DNA from: Nemertoderma westbladi | Taxonomy: Eukaryota; Xenacoelomorpha; Nemertodermatida; Nemertodermatidae | Direction: 5' to 3' | DNA length: 64,000 bases | Assembly: GCA_032718475.1 (NCBI GenBank) | Contig: JAUCBJ010008162.1 | Location: 1-64,000, forward strand | Shown here: positions 21,986-33,333 of the stretch, in pieces | Position numbering within the stretch: position 1 is the stretch's first letter | How the letters are laid out: each line of letters opens with the position of its first letter | Notes under the pieces: model-generated | Told to the model about the DNA's origin: nothing | What the model saw: the letters and a program-made list of their open reading frames with translations, nothing else | Database searches by the model: none | Program-made: the position numbers and the translations under genes

Positions 21986-23636
21986 TAGTGCCCATGATTA
22001 ATGTTTGTGCCCTTGATTGATATCTGTCCCTCGTTTAGTGTTTGTGTCCCTCATTAATGTTTGTGTATCTCATTAATGTTTGTGTCCCTCATTAATGTTT
22101 GTGTATCTCATTAATGTTTGTGTCCCTCATTAATGTTTGTGTCCCTCATTAATGTTTGTGTCCCTCATTAATGTTTGTGTACCTCATTAATGTTTGTGTC
22201 CCTCATTAATGTTTGCGTCCCTCATTAATGTTTGTGTCCCTCATTAATGTTTGTGGACCTCATTAATGTTTGTGTCCCTCATTAATGTTTGCTTCCCTCA
22301 TTAATGTTTGTGTACCTCATTAATGTTAGTGCCCTTGATTGATATCTGTCCCTCGTTTATTGTTTGTGTTCCTCATTAATGTTTGTGTCCCTTATTAATG
22401 TTTGTGTCCCTAATTAATGTTTGTGTACCTCATTAATGTTTGTGTCCCTTATTAATGTTTGTGTCCCTCATTAATGTTTGTGTCCCTCATTAATGTTAGT
22501 GCCCTTGATTGATATCTGTCCATCGTTTATTGTTTGTGTTCCTCATTAATGTTTGTGTCCCTTATTAATGTTTGTGTCCCTAATTAATGTTTGTGTACCT
22601 CATTAATGTTTGTGTCCCTCATTAATGTTTGTGTCCCTCATTAATGTTTGTGTCCCTCATTAATGTTTGTGTATCTCATTAATGTTTGTGTCCCTCATTA
22701 ATGTTTGTGTCCCTCATTAATGTTTGTGTCCCTCATTAATGTTTGTGTACCTCATTAATGTTTGTGTCCCTCATTAATGTTTGCGTCCCTCATTAATGTT
22801 TGTGTCCCTCATTAATGTTTGTGGACCTCATTAATGTTTGTGTCCCTCATTAATGTTTGCTTCCCTCATTAATGTTTGTGTACCTCATTAATGTTAGTGC
22901 CCTTGATTGATATCTGTCCCTCGTTTATTGTTTGTGTTCCTCATTAATGTTTGTGTCCCTTATTAATGTTTGTGTCCCTAATTAATGTTTGTGTACCTCA
23001 TTAATGTTTGTGTCCCTCATTAATGTTAGTGTACATCATTAATGTTTGTGTCCCTCATTAATGTTTGTGTACCTCATTAATGTTTGTGTCCCTCATTAAT
23101 GTTTGTGTCCCTCATTAATGTTAGTGCCCTTGATTGATATCTGTCCCTCGTTTATTGTTTGTGTTCCTCATTAATGTTTGTGTCCCTTATTAATGTTTGT
23201 TTCCCTAATTAATGTTTGTGTACCTCATTAATGTTTGTGTCCCTCATTAATGTTTGTGTCCCTCATTAATGTTTGTGTCCCTCATTAATGTTAGTGCCCT
23301 TGATTAATATCTGTCCCTCGTTTATTGTTTGTGTCCCTCATTAATGTTTGTGTACCTCATTAATGTTTGTGTCCCTCATTAATGTTTGTGTACCCCATTA
23401 ATGTTTGTGTCCCTCATTAATGTTTGTGTACCTCATTAATGTTTGCGTCCCTCATTAATGTTTGTGTCCCTCATTAATGTTCGTGTCCCTCATTAATGTT
23501 TGTGTCCCTCATTAATGTTAGTGCCCTTGATTGATATCTGTCCCTCGTTTATTGTTTGTCCCCCTGATTAATGTTTGTCCCACATTAATGTTTGTGGCGC
23601 TGATAAATATCTGTCCCTCATTTAATGTTTGTGTTC
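21986..23636 (+). repeat. 19-bp satellite array with higher-order structure
   Basis: More than 80 tandem copies of ATTAATGTTTGTGTCCCTC, varying mainly at the CCCTC/ACCTC position. A variant block (GCCCTTGATTGATATCTG) recurs near 21999, 22331, 22502, 22899, 23125, 23295 and 23523. The stretch 22160-22360 is repeated at about 22730-22930, showing block duplication. There are no spacers, so this is not a CRISPR array. Confidence 0.9.
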
Positions 23637-24180
23637 AAGTTGCTATAAGTTACTCTAGGTTGCCGGACGTTTTGGACAATTTGGTCAGCAACTAGCAACG
23701 TAATTTGAGTAACATTAACTTTTAGTCTCCGTTATATGAGGCATCTTTTACAGCAACAAACTTTGCGTTTACATAGAGCAACTTGATCGGCAACCTGACA
23801 TGCTCAATAAGTTGCTGATAGAGTTGCTCACAATGTTGCCACGTACTGTAGAAAAAACAGGTCTTTAATTATTCGTCATGACGTACTGTAAGTGAACTTT
23901 ACTTTAACTTTAACGTAGCTGTATCCCTGTAGCTAGACTTTGTTCTTACTGTAGAGTACCACCCATGGCTATATTTTGTACTTAGAGTTCCGCTTTCATG
24001 AATCTAAATTTTGTTCTTATAGTTCTGCATTTGGCTACGTTTTGTTCAATTTGTATTGATACATGATTCTAACTACAGTCCCGTACTTATTTTAGAAGCA
24101 ATTAATACCAAAATATCAAAAACTTATGGAGCCCTTTAGAATTTTGAATTCAACAATTTCCAACATGTGCGCAAGTGTGT
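23637..24180. other. Intergenic, nothing recognised
   Basis: Ordinary AT-rich sequence with short AGTTGC/GCAAC repeats; no gene or element ends seen. Confidence 0.4.
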
Positions 24181-24186
24181 TAGCTA

Positions 24187-25800
24187 TATACTACTACTAC
24201 TACTAGGTCGAGCGAACTCGGACAGTGGAAATGAGATCCTTCCAGGCTTCCCGATTCTCCATAGTTGTCGCAATTTCGTTTCTCCCAAGTTCAGTATCCC
24301 TTTCAAGTTGATCTATATATGTTATGGCAGGTCGTCCACGACTACGCTTTCCATGAGTTGGTTGCCAGAGAAGTAGATCTGGTATGACCTCGTCTTTACT
24401 TCGCCAGCAGTGCCCACTGAATCTTAATCTGCGTTCACGGAGGGTGGTTGATACAGGTGGTATTGTACCATAAAGCTCGGCGTTTGTCATGTGTTGTCTC
24501 CAGCTGATGTTTAGGGCTTCCCTTAGTAGTCTTGTGTAGCAACCATCAATTCGTTGTTCAAGTGATTTAGTCAGCGTCCAGGTCTCACCCCCGTATAAAA
24601 ATACACTTTCCAATGTGGCTCGAAAGAACTTAGTCTTCAGGTGCCTGGAGAGATCTGATTTCCAGATGGTATCCATTTTTGATAGAGCTACCCAAGCCTT
24701 TGCTTTCCTAACTTCTATGTCCTTTTTGCTACTCTCTATCCATGATCCAAGGTACTGGAAGTCATCGACCTTCCTTAGTTGATTATTATCAATGGTTGTC
24801 AAGTTTCCATCAACATTAAAGGTCATGAATTCGGTCTTGGTAGCATTTATATGCAATCCAACCTCCTTAGCAGCCCTCTCCACTTTATTTAGTAGAAGCT
24901 GTGCATCTGCTAGCGTATTAGAGAGCAGGGCGATGTCATCCGCAAAGTCGGTGTCTGTGACTGTAGTTGCCGGATATCTACTACTTCTGCGTTCTTGAAG
25001 TGTGAATCCCAGATCTTCACCCTTTGTGGCCGTCCTCATTGCGTAATCCAGCACAATTACAAATAGTAATGGTGCTAATGTGTCACCTTGCAGTACGCCA
25101 GCCAGGATTGAGAAAAACTCAGTTTCACCGTCAGGTGAGAGTACCTGCGCTTCTGTGTCACAATATAACAATCCAATGCCAGCAACAATTACTTCTGGTA
25201 TTCCATAAGCTCTTAGGATTTCAAGCATTTTACCTCTATGGATGGAGTCGAATGCCTTCTTGAAGTCCACAAAAGTCATGACTGCGGGGAGATTCTTTGA
25301 CTTAATTCCTTCAATCAGTCTCCGTAGTGCAAGTATCTGAGCTATTGTTGATCTACTTGGTCGAAATCCGTTTTGGCTCTTACGCAGTAGTTTCTCTATG
25401 TGAGGCCTAATCCTATATAGAATTATTTTATTGTATATTTTGGCAGCTACCACAAGCAGACAGATCCCACGATAGTTTGTTGGTATGCCGAGGTCTCCTT
25501 TCTTGGGGAGAGGCTTTAGTTGACCTTTAGTCCAAATTGGTGGTGGCTTTTCCCCTTTTAACATCCGGTTGCAAACATTCAATAATGGTCTATTTAGCAC
25601 TCCGGTTTTCCATACCTCCGCTGGGATTTCATCTAATCCACTCGCTTTATTATTGGACACGCTTTTAATGCTTCTTTGGAGTTCGGCAGGTGTGAAGTCC
25701 CCTGTTTCTATAGGTAGTGTCTTGTCATATATTTTCCTTGTAGGGCTGACCTCGATGTTTGGTGGCTGCCCAAGCAAGTTGCTGAAGTTAGCTATATTGT
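24187..25800 (-). mobile_element. 5'-truncated LINE with (TAG)n tail
   Basis: Minus-strand non-LTR retrotransposon. Its coding end runs directly into a (TAG)n microsatellite (plus-strand CTACTACTACTACTAG at 24187-24205). Homology stops near 25800 before the endonuclease, so it is 5'-truncated. The clade was not determined. Confidence 0.8.
24203..25777 (-). CDS. LINE reverse transcriptase, C-terminal 524 aa
   Basis: Uninterrupted RT from a truncated LINE. Landmarks: NKASGLDEIPAEVWK, YRGICLL, KSQNGFRPSRSTIAQILALR, motif A FVDFKKAFDSIHRGKM, motif B GVLQGDTLAPLLFVIVLDYA, catalytic motif C DTDFADDIALLS, thumb TKTEFMTFNVDG and YLGSWIESSKKDIEVRKAKA, then the C-terminal region RRLRFSGHCWRSKDE and GRPAITYIDQL. 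Endonuclease and N-terminus are missing. No ATG of its own is expected for such a fragment. The stop codon is the first TAG of the tail. It copies LINE RNA into DNA when complete. The lack of lesions over 524 codons points to a young insertion. Confidence 0.85.
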   Translation of the reverse strand: MLGQPPNIEVSPTRKIYDKTLPIETGDFTPAELQRSIKSVSNNKASGLDEIPAEVWKTGVLNRPLLNVCNRMLKGEKPPPIWTKGQLKPLPKKGDLGIPTNYRGICLLVVAAKIYNKIILYRIRPHIEKLLRKSQNGFRPSRSTIAQILALRRLIEGIKSKNLPAVMTFVDFKKAFDSIHRGKMLEILRAYGIPEVIVAGIGLLYCDTEAQVLSPDGETEFFSILAGVLQGDTLAPLLFVIVLDYAMRTATKGEDLGFTLQERRSSRYPATTVTDTDFADDIALLSNTLADAQLLLNKVERAAKEVGLHINATKTEFMTFNVDGNLTTIDNNQLRKVDDFQYLGSWIESSKKDIEVRKAKAWVALSKMDTIWKSDLSRHLKTKFFRATLESVFLYGGETWTLTKSLEQRIDGCYTRLLREALNISWRQHMTNAELYGTIPPVSTTLRERRLRFSGHCWRSKDEVIPDLLLWQPTHGKRSRGRPAITYIDQLERDTELGRNEIATTMENREAWKDLISTVRVRST

Positions 25801-25974
25801 ATGTGATTATTTGTTATTATTGCGTTTACAGGTAATACTAACACCTGATCATGTGCTAGTTAACATGTTAGATAGCACGTATTACCTAATAACAAATGCG
25901 CACATGTATTACGTTGGCACTACGCACTAAATAATTAAGGACGTACGATACGCCTTGGCTACTATTTGATATAT

Positions 25975-26325
25975 TTTGCTTTTTTTTTGTAAAAATTCGG
26001 ACTTGTGGTGTTTTGCCAAATTGAGGATACCTTGTTTTCTAGGCAATACCCCGCAACTATCGTATAGTTACGGGATAATACCAGAAAACGGTGTCCCCCT
26101 TGTTTTGGCAAAACACCATAAGTCAGAATTTTTTCAAAAAAACCGCAATATATTTCAAAGGTAATTCTAAATCAAATTGAAAGTTTAGTTATATGAATTC
26201 TATATATATTTAGTTATCAAAAAACACAATAACAAGTAAACTGGGACATCTCTCTAAAAAATAAACAGTTTTTATCGATTATCTCAGAACTACAAAAATC
26301 GACTTAGGGGGTTCTTTTGTTGCGA
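25975..26325. repeat. MITE-like inverted-repeat sequence
   Basis: Contains a GGTGTTTTGCC ... GGCAAAACACC inverted pair (about 26008 and 26105) and an inner CAACTATCGTATAGTTACGG near-palindrome. Its right side (AATCGACTTAGGGGGTTCT, near 26299) is the inverse of the sequence at 21246. No coding capacity was seen. Confidence 0.5.
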
Positions 26326-26344
26326 CATTATGTTGCGACCCTAG

Positions 26345-26420
26345 CCCCCATGATGGGATCGAACCCACGATCCAAGGAGAGATGGGACTTCAATGCCACC
26401 GATTTAACCAACTATACCTG
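26345..26420 (-). repeat. tRNA-derived (SINE-like) fragment
   Basis: Minus strand: A-box-like TATAGTTGGTTAAATCGG, then B-box GGGTTCGATCCC about 40 bases on. The cloverleaf is imperfect, so it is a SINE head or tRNA relic. Confidence 0.5.
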
Positions 26421-28369
26421 AAATACTACGTGGAAAAACTTAAGTATAGTGATAGTAGTGATCGTAAATCACATATACAACGAAATACTGTTCAAAATTT
26501 ATTTTCCAGTATAAAAACTTTTCTGTAAACATGGTATTTATGTTGTTAAAGAACTAGAAATTGGTCATTTTAACAAATTATGGTCATATGAACTTATAGG
26601 ATATTAAATATACACTAGGCCTACTATACACACACCAAATTTTGCCTACTCAATCTCATAGATATGATGTACAGAAAACTTCATGAACACTACTAAAGAT
26701 ATATCTAATAGTGATACTTAAGGTACATTGTGAAAGCGAAAGGTATATAAGTAATAAAGATATTTATTGAATAAACACCGGCATAAACATTCATTGGTCG
26801 TTGCTCTCAAAACAATATAACGAGTGCATAACGATTTCAAGTGTGAGTCCGTAACATTTTTTTCTGTGAGTCCGTAACGAACAATTTCTCTATAAATGAG
26901 GTTTATCAGTATATGTTTGTGCTATTAATTAACAAATTTATAAAATTTGATGTATCTACCTCGCATTGTGAATGTTATAATAATATATATATATAATGTT
27001 ATAACGTATGACGTTGAACATTTCAAGAGAATTTGTCAAAATAAAATTGGGTAATTTTTCTTTGTCCATTTACATGGGAGTGCGTAACGGGTACTATAAT
27101 TACAATATCCTATGAATCTAATGAGATACAACTCTTTTTTATAAGTCAAAGTAAAGATGTACCATTAATCCATCAGCCGCCATAGGTAAATGTTATTTAT
27201 ATTGTAAAGTTATTAATTAAATATGCCAATTAATTTCGAAAATTGCGTATGAATGTGAGTCCGTAACGATGGAATTGCCCATCTACTTGTAATTTTGGTG
27301 CTGCAAAATATCCACTCCAGTACTTTTTTTGAAATATTTTTTTTCGGTCGGATTCAGACTAGTGAAATCTACGTACTAACAAAAAATCAGACGTTTTCAT
27401 TAAAATTTGTAGATTTTAGAAAGGGGGGGGTCAATATGACCCCCCCCCCCTCCCCGTATTTGTACAACATTTTATAGCCCGGTAATAATAGGGTTAAATA
27501 TACATGGCAGTAATATATTCGTAGGCCTACGCATTGAATATTATATGGTGGTGTGATGATATTACCCAAACAACCCTTGCCAGCTATTGCATTCTAAAAC
27601 CTCAAGGAACATTATTGAATATTATGGCCTTGAATCCTAACATAAGACCTACCGTAGTAACATTGTCGTACTAATGCTTATAATATACTAGAAGGTGAAT
27701 TTACGATTCGGATTAAATAGATTTTGTTCGTGGCATATCCATGTTTACAGACAGGCTAAATAAGTAACATTGTTGGAATAATAATTAAATTAATAAATAA
27801 TTAAACGAATTAGAATAAATTTATAATGCTATTAAATTCTTACATTATTATTTTTATATCTATGTTAATAATATATAAATATCTTATTTTTCAATCAAGT
27901 TTGAACATACTGTACAGTATAGTACAAATATGTTTGTTGGCACATAGAGAATAAATAAAACAATAGGAATCCGTAGAACAATGTACAGTATAAAAGTAAA
28001 TAATTAAGAGCGAGCATGTCCCTCCCTAGCTACACTGAATCCAAACAGTTGTCTCACCGATTTTCTTAAAGGCGAATTTGAGACTGTTAAAAATAAATAT
28101 GCGTTGAAGGTAAAGATATCGGCCCAAAGTGCATTGCAATATTACAGCAATAACTATTAAAAAGTATAAGTTTAACTAGATTACTCTACCTATTTAATTT
28201 GTTATATTAGCACGGGAATACATTAATCTAGTTTGGTCTTTAATATCTTCGACATCAGAAAAATCTGAGGTGATGTGAAATCCTAAATATATAAATTTGT
28301 TTACCTACATTTGTTCCTAATTTATTACCATCCAATGTAAAATCCGTATGCTAGAATATGTAGCCGAAG
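26421..28369. other. Intergenic, no gene recognised
   Basis: AT-rich. GAGTCCGTAACG recurs near 26844, 26868 and 27257. A G8TCA-ATA-TGAC8 palindrome lies at 27423-27448. Nothing coding was supported. Confidence 0.4.
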
Positions 28370-28374
28370 GCAGG

Positions 28375-28480
28375 ACCTTATCGCCCCTATAAATTGCATT
28401 TTTGTTGGGAACTTATCGCCCCCAGTTCATAGTTTTTAGGAACTTATCGCCCCTGGGTCTTTATCGCCCCCGAGTCTCTC
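28375..28480. repeat. Short repeats of CTTATCGCCCC
   Basis: CTTATCGCCCC or TTTATCGCCCC occurs four times within about 100 bases. Confidence 0.6.
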
Positions 28481-28818
28481 CCCCCTTTCTCATACTTCCT
28501 CTAAGTCACATATTTTACTGTAGTTTATACTCAAGTAGTTTCAGTTAGAGGAGGCCAACAATTAGAAATTATATTATTCATATTTTCATATTCAATTCAT
28601 AGACTAAGCAGCAGCTTGATTTAGTGTTAACCATTTGTTGCACTTGTTGCTTTTAAGCAACAGTTATATTATTAAGTATTAAGTAAGTAAGTCAAGTCAG
28701 GTCCCCAGATACTGCTACCACTCGCACTATGGCAGTAATGTTGTAATACCTGTAGCTGTCAGCTTATTAGGGCAGGCCCGATAAGCAAAGCACCAGTAGC
28801 CTATTAATTCATTATTTA

Positions 28819-28974
28819 TAATAAGTGAATTGTTGTGGGGCGAGTGACGCGGTGTATTAAATATACAATGTAAATAGGACAATATGATAATGCTCTCCAT
28901 AGCGAAAAATATCAACCGGCCCTATTGGGGCTCGAATACACCGCGTCACTCGCCCCACAACAATTCACTTATTA
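28819..28974. mobile_element. MITE-like unit with perfect 40-bp inverted repeats enclosing a SINE piece
   Basis: 28819-28858 and 28935-28974 are exact reverse complements (TAATAAGTGAATTGTTGTGG at the outer end). The 76-bp interior 28859-28934 is the exact reverse complement of 29227-29302, the 3' half of the SINE to its right. Confidence 0.8.
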
Positions 28975-29157
28975 TTATTAATTAACAGCCTGGGCCAGGT
29001 ATACGGGGTTGCAGTGGTTTCTACAACACTGTATAATAGTTATTCTTTGAGGCATGGTTGCCATTTCTGGCAGAGCACGGGAATAACGAACTTGTACTTT
29101 CCATTGAGTGATTAGTTGGCCTAAATATGATCTCCCACTCTACAGCGAAATATTCAT

Positions 29158-29310
29158 CCGGTCTGGTAGCTCAGTACACTCACCCGGCTGATGATAACCA
29201 GAAGTTTGAAACCTAGGTACCGGGTTCGAGCCCCAATAGGGCCGGTTGATATTTTTCGCTATGGAGAGCATTATCATATTGTCCTATTTACATTGTATAT
29301 TTAATTCATT
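29158..29310 (+). mobile_element. tRNA-derived SINE
   Basis: tRNA-like head with A-box region GGTAGCTCAGTACACTC and B-box GGGTTCGAGCCCC, closing with AATAGGGCCGG against the 5' GGTCTGG. A 65-bp non-tRNA body follows. A second, inverted copy of the body is inside the MITE-like unit at 28859-28934. Confidence 0.65.
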
Positions 29311-29311
29311 A

Positions 29312-29362
29312 TTTAGTTGATCAAGAGTGGGTTGGTTTTAGTCCCATCAACTAAATAAGTCG
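29312..29362. repeat. Inverted repeat
   Basis: TATTTAGTTGAT ... ATCAACTAAATA, 12-bp arms around about 25 bases. Confidence 0.7.
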
Positions 29363-31639
29363 TTGAGGGCTATAGCGTCTAGGGCACCATTGAAGGCAAA
29401 GGCTTGAGTACGCGTTATGCGATTTCCTCATCGGTTTAAAGCAGTTGGTTTAAGATGTTTAATGAGATTTATACATTAGATGTATAAGCCCATATCTAAT
29501 GTACAAACTAACTCAGAATTAAGTAGCTCCCTGCTTAATCTACCAATAATCACTACTTATTGTACTATAAATATAATATGCTTTATTTAACGTACGTCCC
29601 AAGATCTTTTATTTACCAAACGATCGCAGCGAGGGAGGTAAATAATTCAGATCGAGGGGCGGAAAGGTAAATAATGTGTTATAACTATCGCTCAATATGT
29701 AATTTTATTGTTAAAATCATTCTTATAATTATAATTATTAAAATATATTGTTGTTTTAAAAATAAGAAATTAAACATTGCACCAGTCGCACCGCAGTAAT
29801 TCATCGTCCTTATTGTTGATACCAATTGAAAGGTGTCGTTACAAGGATTTCAAATTTGTAAATAACTATTAATGATATTGAGAAATTGCTGAGATATGGT
29901 CGTTCAAAAAGTGCAGGTCTTAACTTTTCAATTTCGTAGAAGATAGACTTTATGATTCTCTACAAGCAACCAAAATTTCAGCTCTGGAAAATGAGGCGTT
30001 CACGAGAAATTTAACATTTTCTAAAAAACACATAATCTGTCGTAACTGACGTCAGACTGCATGATTTTTCACCAAACTTTACAAATTTTCTAAACTTTCC
30101 CTCTACTACTTACCTACTAAGTTTGGTTCAATTTCAAATCAGCGATGCCAAGAAATTCGCGTTCAAAGATTTACCAGACAAAAAGACGGACAGACGGACA
30201 GACAGACAGACGGACAGACAGACGGACATGCCCCATTTGCCCTATATGAACCGTATGCCAAGGCTCGCCGACTACGTGTCTCGCCCCACAAAATTACTCC
30301 TCTTGAAAACACTAACTTTACCATACCATAATTACTGTAATCAACTATTAATCTCATTACATACTACTGTAATAAACACGGATACAAGGATAATTATAGA
30401 AATTTGTAAAGGTACTAGTATTCTATGCATTAATAACTATTTTTGGAAAACGGATATAAGACTCTACAGGAACAGAACTACGGGAAAAGGGTAAAATACC
30501 AATATTAAAAGGGGTAAGAGAGTATTTTGGTTTAATATATTTATTTAAATACATATACAATCTTTCTGAACCATTTAAAGTAATAGATCAATCGTTTTTA
30601 CCAAAGAATAAAATAAATTTAAATACACGCTCTAAAAACGTAAATATACCGAAAACCTAAAACAGATACGGATACGAAAGCATAATAGTAAGCCTAATAA
30701 AAACATGGAATGCACTGCCAATCAAAATAAAGAAAATTACAAATCGTAACATTTTTAAATCAAAATTAAAAAATAATTCCTACCAAAATATAGCCATGAT
30801 GGCGGACTTGCACCCATTACTGTCGGGAGCTGCCCTGCTGGGTGGGGTGGTGTTTTCTTTTTGTTTTAATTTACTTAAGTAAGGCTTTAAAGTAATTTAA
30901 CAAATTATGGACCGTATATAGTATAGTGACTTGCATTGCAATTCTAATCTTTTATAGTTATTTGTAGGTATTGTACAGTACGGTACACGGTGCAGCCAAG
31001 CTGCCCCCTGGAACCCTGTGACGCTTCTTATTTGCTTACATTTATCAGTACATTGTGTATTAAATGCCTCATGCAAATTTCATTTAATTGAGTTTTTAGC
31101 AAATAAAATAATTAATTATTTATTATTTAGTTATGAATTTCTTTATATGTTTTCTCATTCATGTTTCGATGAAGGTTCCATTGTTATATTCATATTATTT
31201 TCAGTGAGCATCATTACTCTAGTATCAAGCTTAGTTAAATAATCATTTACATTGCTATAAAATGTAGATACAATCGAAACTTCCTCATCGTCGTCAATCA
31301 CTTCTTCAATAAGGTGAAATATTTTTTAAATTTTAAATTTTCATATTCCTTTAAATTTGTATAATATCTATTTATTTTACCGTATATAATTCTTAAATCT
31401 TCTATATTTACCTGAGAGCCAGCATCTAATAAAATACCTGCTTAGTGACCAACTTAAAACAAAAAAATTTCAATATGTCACCTTTTTCCGCTTCGCGCTG
31501 CACGAAACATATTCATTGATTTTTGCTTTTTTCGGAATTTTACTTTTTTTCAAATGTCTAATGCAAAGTATTTTACTCTATTTTCCTCCAACTAGAAAGG
31601 TATATATACCTTACCTGTTGTTTTAATCATTAATGGTTA
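29363..31639. other. Intergenic, no gene recognised
   Basis: AT-rich, with a GACA/GACG microsatellite at about 30184-30229. Short frames on both strands across it look like chance. Confidence 0.4.
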
Positions 31640-31895
31640 AATATCGTTTATTGTTTTGTTTAGAAAAGCCTGCCTCTGTAACCTGTCAATATAGTTTATT
31701 GTTTTGGTTAGAAAAGCCTGCCTCTGTAACCTGTTACTTTCCCTCTATTGATAAGAATATCGTTTATTGTTTTGGTTAGATAAGACTGCCTCTGTAACCT
31801 GTTCCTTTCCCTCAATTGGTAACAATATCGTTTATTGTTTTGGTTAGAAAAGCCTGCCTCTGTATCCTGTCAATATTGTTTATTGTTTTGCTTAG
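31640..31895 (+). repeat. Five tandem repeats just upstream of a LINE fragment
   Basis: Units contain TTTATTGTTTTGGTTAGAAA and GCCTGCCTCTGTAACCTGT. They alternate between a short form (about 50 bp) and a longer form with a TTTCCCTC insert (about 75 bp). A single related TCGTTTATTGTTTTGGTT occurs at 48772. Confidence 0.75.
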
Positions 31896-31902
31896 AAAAG
31901 GC

Positions 31903-33168
31903 CCCCAATGCACCCAATGGGATCCCATTGAGAGACTGCTCTGTGGAAATCAGAATGGGTTCCGTAAAGGTCGTGGGACCATGGAGCCCATTTTGGAACT
32001 TAGAAGGATAATTTAAGAATTATCAAAAAAGAAAGACAGACATCTGGCTGTTATCTTTGTTGACTTCTTCAAGGCCTTTGATTCAGTATCACGTATGTTC
32101 AGCATACTCTCATTATATGGGATTCCTGATGAAATTATTGCAGCAATCAGATCAGTATACGATGGTTCGACAACATTTGTGTCTACTGTTGACGGTGACA
32201 CAGAACTATTTGAAGTGTTATGGGGCGTCCTCCAGGGAGACACACTTGCACCATTCTTGTTCATAATTGTTGTTGACTACGTTCTACGCATGTCCTTAGA
32301 TCATCATAATGGTGATGGGGTGATGATAACTCCACCTACTGGCTCCAGAAGTCGAGGAAATCCTGCCAAGTACCTAACTGATCTAGACTTTGCTGATGAC
32401 TTAGGAGTACTCTCAGAATCACTAGAAGGAGCCCAACGGCTCCTCAGCTCATTAGAACATGCTGCTTCTAGTGTTGGTCAATTAACACCAAAATGACCAA
32501 AATTTTGACATTTAACGTTGAAAGTCTTCAGCAAGTCTCTGACCGGATGAGCATAAGCTCAAAGGATGGTATGCTTGAGCATGTGGACGACTTCTGTTAC
32601 CTCGGATTATGGATACGGAAGTCAGTTGAGGACCTTCGAATACATAAGGGAAAGGCATGGGCAGCCTTTGGAAGTCACAGAGAATTAATCGGAAACTTAA
32701 GGTCCGATTATTTAGAGCAGCAGTATAGTTCCAGTTCTCCTCTATGGGAGTCCATGCTGGGCTCTAACTGCCGAGGACACCAAATCTCTGGATGGCACAT
32801 TCACAAGAATGCTACGCCGGGTTCATTGTGTCAAGTACAATGCACACATTTCCAACCAGACACTATATAACATTGGAGGTGTCTCATTGGTTCTACCAAG
32901 CTTGACACTAGAACAAAGTCGCCTCCGCTTTGCAGGACATTGCTTTCGCCGTGAGGACCAGCCAATGCATAATCTTGTGCTTTGGCGGCCTCATGGAGTG
33001 AATAAGCATGGTGGACATCACATGACTTTCTTTAGACGCATCTTAAAGGACACTGGCCTTGAAGATGCGGATGATCTAGCAAATGTCATGCAATGGCGGC
33101 GCAATTTTGTCGACAAGCCTGCACAGCATTCTTAAAAATGCAGCTGCAATGCAGCATGCCGATCCCCC
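31903..33168 (+). pseudogene. LINE reverse transcriptase fragment and 3' end
   Basis: The RT starts in the fingers (GNQNGFRKGRGTMEPI), passes an in-frame TAA at 32014-32016, then gives motif A VIFVDFFKAFDSVSRM, motif B GVLQGDTLAPFLFIIVVDYV and catalytic LDFADDLGVLSES. A frameshift near 32490 and another near 32830 precede the C-terminal RLRFAGHCFRREDQP. The 3' end (GCAGCTGCAATGCAGCATGC at 33138) recurs at 37135, 44066 and, inverted, at 49363, defining one LINE family in four copies. It differs from the RT at 24203-25777 by sequence but has the same domain order. Confidence 0.85.
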
Positions 33169-33333
33169 ACACCGAATATATAGGGATTTTAAACTATAGC
33201 TGAATTTTCTAAGATCATTAAGGTTAAAAGATAAGAGGACATTGTGAATATTACAATTGTAGTTTATTATTTTTCAAACTGTAATAATTATTGCCTTCTA
33301 AGTAACTTTATCAATAATTAATTTCTTTACATT

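Noticed and set aside
21986-23636. Possible CRISPR-like array
   Set aside because: Pure tandem 19-bp satellite without unique spacers, in a eukaryotic context.
29158-29246. Functional tRNA gene
   Set aside because: Boxes A and B are present but the arms do not form a full cloverleaf, and the body continues as a SINE with another copy nearby.
30123-30494. 123-aa frame with RTDRQTDRQTD repeats
   Set aside because: Product of the GACA/GACG microsatellite.
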